DNA from: Desulfuromonadaceae bacterium
GTDB taxonomy: Bacteria > Desulfobacterota > Desulfuromonadia > Geobacterales > Pseudopelobacteraceae
Reading direction: 5' to 3'
DNA: 64,000 bases
Assembly: GCA_028683855.1 (NCBI GenBank)
Contig: JAQUHA010000018.1
Span: forward strand, 16,428 to 80,427
Shown: positions 61,631-64,000 of the stretch, piece after piece
Numbering within the stretch: the first letter of the stretch is position 1
Layout of the letters: each line of letters starts with the position of its first letter
Notes under the pieces: model-generated
Databases searched by the model: none
Told to the model about the DNA's origin: nothing
Seen by the model: only the letters and a program-made list of their open reading frames with translations
Translations under genes and position numbers: made by a program

Positions 61631-62545
61631 TCACCCCAGAACTACCCTGTTGCGCCCTTCATCCTTTGCGCGATACAGTGCCTTATCTGCCCGTTTTATA
61701 AGCAATTCCGGATCCTCTCCATCTCCCCATTCAACCACACCCAGACTGACTGTAACCGGAATAGAGGTTACGCGCAGACACTCTGAAGCCATCTTACTCC
61801 GCACACGTTCAGCCATAACAGCAGCACCATCACGGGCTGTATGAGTAAGCAGGATTATAAACTCTTCCCCCCCCCAACGGGCAGAAACATCTTCCGTTCT
61901 GGCAAGGCTCCGCAATATATCGGCAAATGCCTTTAAAACCGTATCCCCGGAGGAATGCCCATAAGTATCATTCACAGCCTTAAACTTGTCGATATCCACC
62001 ATAACAAGCGAAAGCGGGAACTTGTAACGCTTTGCCGCACTTATTGATTTAGTAAGATTTTCGTTAAAATACCGTCGATTATAAAGGGTGGTAAGCTCAT
62101 CCGTTGCAGCAAGATGCGATATTGTTGCATTTGCCTCCTGAAGCAGGCGTATTTTTTCGGAAAGGGTGTGATGAAGGCTGACAATCCGTCTGCCGACATT
62201 TGCTCGCGCCCTTAGCGCATCGGCATGATAAGGCTTTGATACAAACTCATCCGCCCCACCATCCAGAGCGTAAGCAAGATCATCTGGTGTATCCAGACTT
62301 GTGAGAATTATTGCGTAATACGTGTGTCCATCCGGTCGTTCACGCAGACGCTTCACAATCTCGACCCCGGTAACACCGGGCATCATCCAGTCAAGAACCA
62401 GCAGATGCGGATGTTCCGGCTCTTCCAGAATACGCCACGCTTCATCGCCGTCAGACGCGCTGACAACATCGTATCCATAGCCGCTGAACACTCTTTCCAG
62501 CAATCTGCGGGATATTTTATCATCTTCTGCAAGGAGGATTTTCAC
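61631..62545 (-). CDS. Response regulator with GGDEF domain (diguanylate cyclase)
   Basis: 304 aa. Receiver (D52 in LLVLDWMMPGVTG, K104), helical linker, GGDEF domain with active-site GGEEF (225-229) and inhibitory site RTED (216-219) five residues before it. All marks of an active, product-inhibited c-di-GMP synthase. Part of the phosphorelay cluster. Confidence 0.94.
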   Translation of the reverse strand: MKILLAEDDKISRRLLERVFSGYGYDVVSASDGDEAWRILEEPEHPHLLVLDWMMPGVTGVEIVKRLRERPDGHTYYAIILTSLDTPDDLAYALDGGADEFVSKPYHADALRARANVGRRIVSLHHTLSEKIRLLQEANATISHLAATDELTTLYNRRYFNENLTKSISAAKRYKFPLSLVMVDIDKFKAVNDTYGHSSGDTVLKAFADILRSLARTEDVSARWGGEEFIILLTHTARDGAAVMAERVRSKMASECLRVTSIPVTVSLGVVEWGDGEDPELLIKRADKALYRAKDEGRNRVVLG

Positions 62546-62633
62546 TGTAAATATTCCCTGTTTGCGAGACCGGTTATTTTAATAAAACGGCAAAAAAAGT
62601 TGACTGGAGCGAGAGTGGAGATATTAACCGGCA

Positions 62634-62966
62634 TTACGCCTTTATCGCCTCAACTGTCATTACCGCGATCTTTTCAAGTTCAGAAAGAGCTGCCCTTGCA
62701 CCCTCAAGATCCCCATCGCGAGCCGCCCCCTCAATGGCAAAAGCCGCATCGCGCAGAGCAGGCGCACATAAATTCGAAGCCATCCCCTTTATGGTATGCG
62801 CGCAGACACGGATTGAATGAAGTTCCTCTCCGCTGCACAACGCTTTAAGCTGCGCCACATCTTTTGGTATCTCCACCTGAGCGTCACCCAGAATACTGTC
62901 GGCAAACTCCGCATCACCATCAAGATTTTCCAGCAATTCAGCTCTATCAAACAGTGTCACAGACAT
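62634..62966 (-). CDS. Histidine phosphotransfer (HPt) protein
   Basis: 110 aa, four-helix HPt domain with phospho-His in VCAHTIKGMASNL. It would carry phosphate between the kinase-receiver protein at 63130 and the receivers downstream. Alone, not fused to a kinase. Confidence 0.92.
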   Translation of the reverse strand: MSVTLFDRAELLENLDGDAEFADSILGDAQVEIPKDVAQLKALCSGEELHSIRVCAHTIKGMASNLCAPALRDAAFAIEGAARDGDLEGARAALSELEKIAVMTVEAIKA

Positions 62967-63129
62967 TAAGCCACCTCTCTTTACTCATTATTGTTTCGGT
63001 GAATATCGCAATCAGGCGATAGCTCCTACAATATGCCAATTTAAAACATTTATCGACTAAAGCATTAACTCCCATACCGGCAAAAAGTGCAGATGATCCA
63101 TAGGGAGACTGCCAGCGTCAAAGTAATTG

Positions 63130-63879
63130 TTATCGTTTCATAACTCTATCTATTTCGGCAATCAGCTTATCAACCTGAACCGGCTTGGAGATATATCCAT
63201 CAAAACCGATGTCAATGAACCGCTGATGTTCGCTCTGCATTGCGTAAGCGGTAAGAGCTATAACCGGAACAGACGAAAGATTCTCACGCTCTCGAATAGC
63301 CTTAAACGCCTCCTCACCATTCATAACCGGCATCTGAATATCCATAAGAACCAGATCAAACTCCCCGTTTTCCAGAGCTTTAAGCGCCTCCTCGCCGTTT
63401 TCAACACAAACTGCCCTATGCCCGGTTTTCTTTAGCAGAGTCATCATAAACAGGGCGTTTATCGAATTATCCTCCGCCAGCAGAACCCTAAGCCCCTCAC
63501 CCTCAGCAGACGGGGGAACTCTGTTTTTTACCGAATCAAGCATTTCCGGGGTAATGTGATGCGACACGGCAAAAGGGACAAGAAGTCGGAAAACACTGCC
63601 GGCAGACAAGCTGCTTTCAACCTCAAAACCTCCCCCCATTTTCTCCGCAAGACGTTTACTGATAGCCAGACCGAGTCCGCTCCCTCCGAATTTGCGGGAG
63701 GTAGAACCATCCCCCTGAACAAATGAATCAAAAATACTATCCAGTTTTTCATGTCTTATGCCGATACCTGTATCCCGCACCTCAAGTTCAAGAATCATAC
63801 TTGAACTCTGCTTCTCCCTTACTGCTACATTCAACGAGACAGTTCCGGTCGAAGTGAATTTCACCGCATTACCGACTAG
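63130..63879 (-). pseudogene. Histidine kinase-receiver, cut by an IS
   Basis: The last 250 residues of a kinase: N-box LVGNAVKFTSTGTV, DTGIGIRHEKLD, GGSGLGLAISKRL, then a receiver with DLVLMDIQMPVMNGEEA and YISKPVQVDK. The H-box and any sensor lie upstream of 63879, where the IS begins. A GTG at 63864 would give an ATPase-receiver fragment only. The gene was the probable phosphate source for the HPt protein. Confidence 0.85.
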
Positions 63880-64000
63880 GTAGCGTTCTCAATCATGCCA
63901 ACCAAATAACCGTGGACACCAGAACCAGCATCGCGTTGTAATTTTTGGCTAAGCGCTCATATCGAGTGGCAATTCTTCGGTAGTTTTTGAGTTTCTGAAA
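63880..64000 (-). mobile_element. IS5-family insertion sequence, right end (partial)
   Basis: The transposase end reads KNYRRIATRYERLAKNYNAM then LVLVSTVIWLA, with the stop at 63893-63895: the C-terminus of an IS5-type transposase. The end of the element starts with GTAGCGTTCTC next to CTAG (63876-63879), the usual 4-bp target of IS5-group elements. The rest lies outside the window. Confidence 0.85.

Noticed and set aside
1..64000. CRISPR arrays and rRNA genes
   Set aside because: No regularly spaced repeats and no rRNA-like stretches were seen; repeats found are attC sites and the island ends.

Overview
The window looks like a chromosomal segment from a Geobacterales / Desulfuromonadales bacterium. 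The evidence is the order of the core block: a 14-gene nuoA-N operon (minus strand, 21652-36784), divergent hemL, then an atpZ-atpI-atpB-atpE cluster with no F1 genes. A CcsBA-type cytochrome c maturation system and many response-regulator and histidine-kinase genes fit the same group. This assignment is inference from gene order and protein likeness; no search was run.

Layout. (1) 1-8300: an accessory region. A tyrosine recombinase of the integron type (677-2035, minus) faces a run of gene cassettes on its right, separated by attC-like sites at about 2321-2388, 3582-3648, 5457-5516, 6738-6797 and 7943-8000. The cassettes carry a PD-(D/E)XK-like nuclease, two DUF4160/DUF2442 pairs, a TM2 protein, an EVE/PUA-like protein and a reversed higBA toxin-antitoxin pair. 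Pieces of an IS3-family orfA lie on both sides. (2) 8553-20145: a response regulator, a DUF445 membrane protein, a histidine kinase with a Cys-rich PAS domain, a class A penicillin-binding protein, a small secreted Cys-rich protein, ResB and CcsA/ResC, a PabB-PabC fusion and a TolC-family protein. (3) 20147-40018: hpt and prmC, the complex I operon, hemL and the Fo part of ATP synthase. (4) 40105-49479: panE, a phosphoglycerate-mutase-like phosphatase, TFIIB-type zinc-ribbon and SPFH proteins, an HNH protein, a second CcsA/ResB-like pair, yjdM, a PLP-dependent aspartate decarboxylase (panP type), and a yybP-ykoY (manganese) riboswitch with terminator ahead of an unusual Gly/Ser-rich membrane protein gene. 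(5) 49565-58119: a genomic island at the 3' end of tRNA-Leu(CAG), bounded by about 140-bp direct repeats and holding a remnant of a tyrosine integrase. Its main cargo is a tightly packed minus-strand operon: methyltransferase, KilA-N protein, second methyltransferase, GIY-YIG/helicase protein and a 60-aa protein. It also holds a third DUF4160/DUF2442 pair and several gene remnants. (6) 58190-64000: a short transcription unit with a 20-codon ORF and terminator, an M16 peptidase, and a phosphorelay cluster (hybrid kinase, diguanylate cyclase, HPt, kinase-receiver), the last gene of which is cut by an IS5-type element at the right edge.

How the parts work together. NADH oxidation by complex I and proton return through Fo form the energy core. 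The two accessory regions look like stores of defence and stabilisation genes, and both carry the rare DUF4160/DUF2442 pair. The strongest candidates for less-described biology are the integron with mosaic attC sites and multi-gene cassettes, the methyltransferase/KilA-N/GIY-YIG-helicase operon, and the manganese riboswitch in front of a gene of unknown function.
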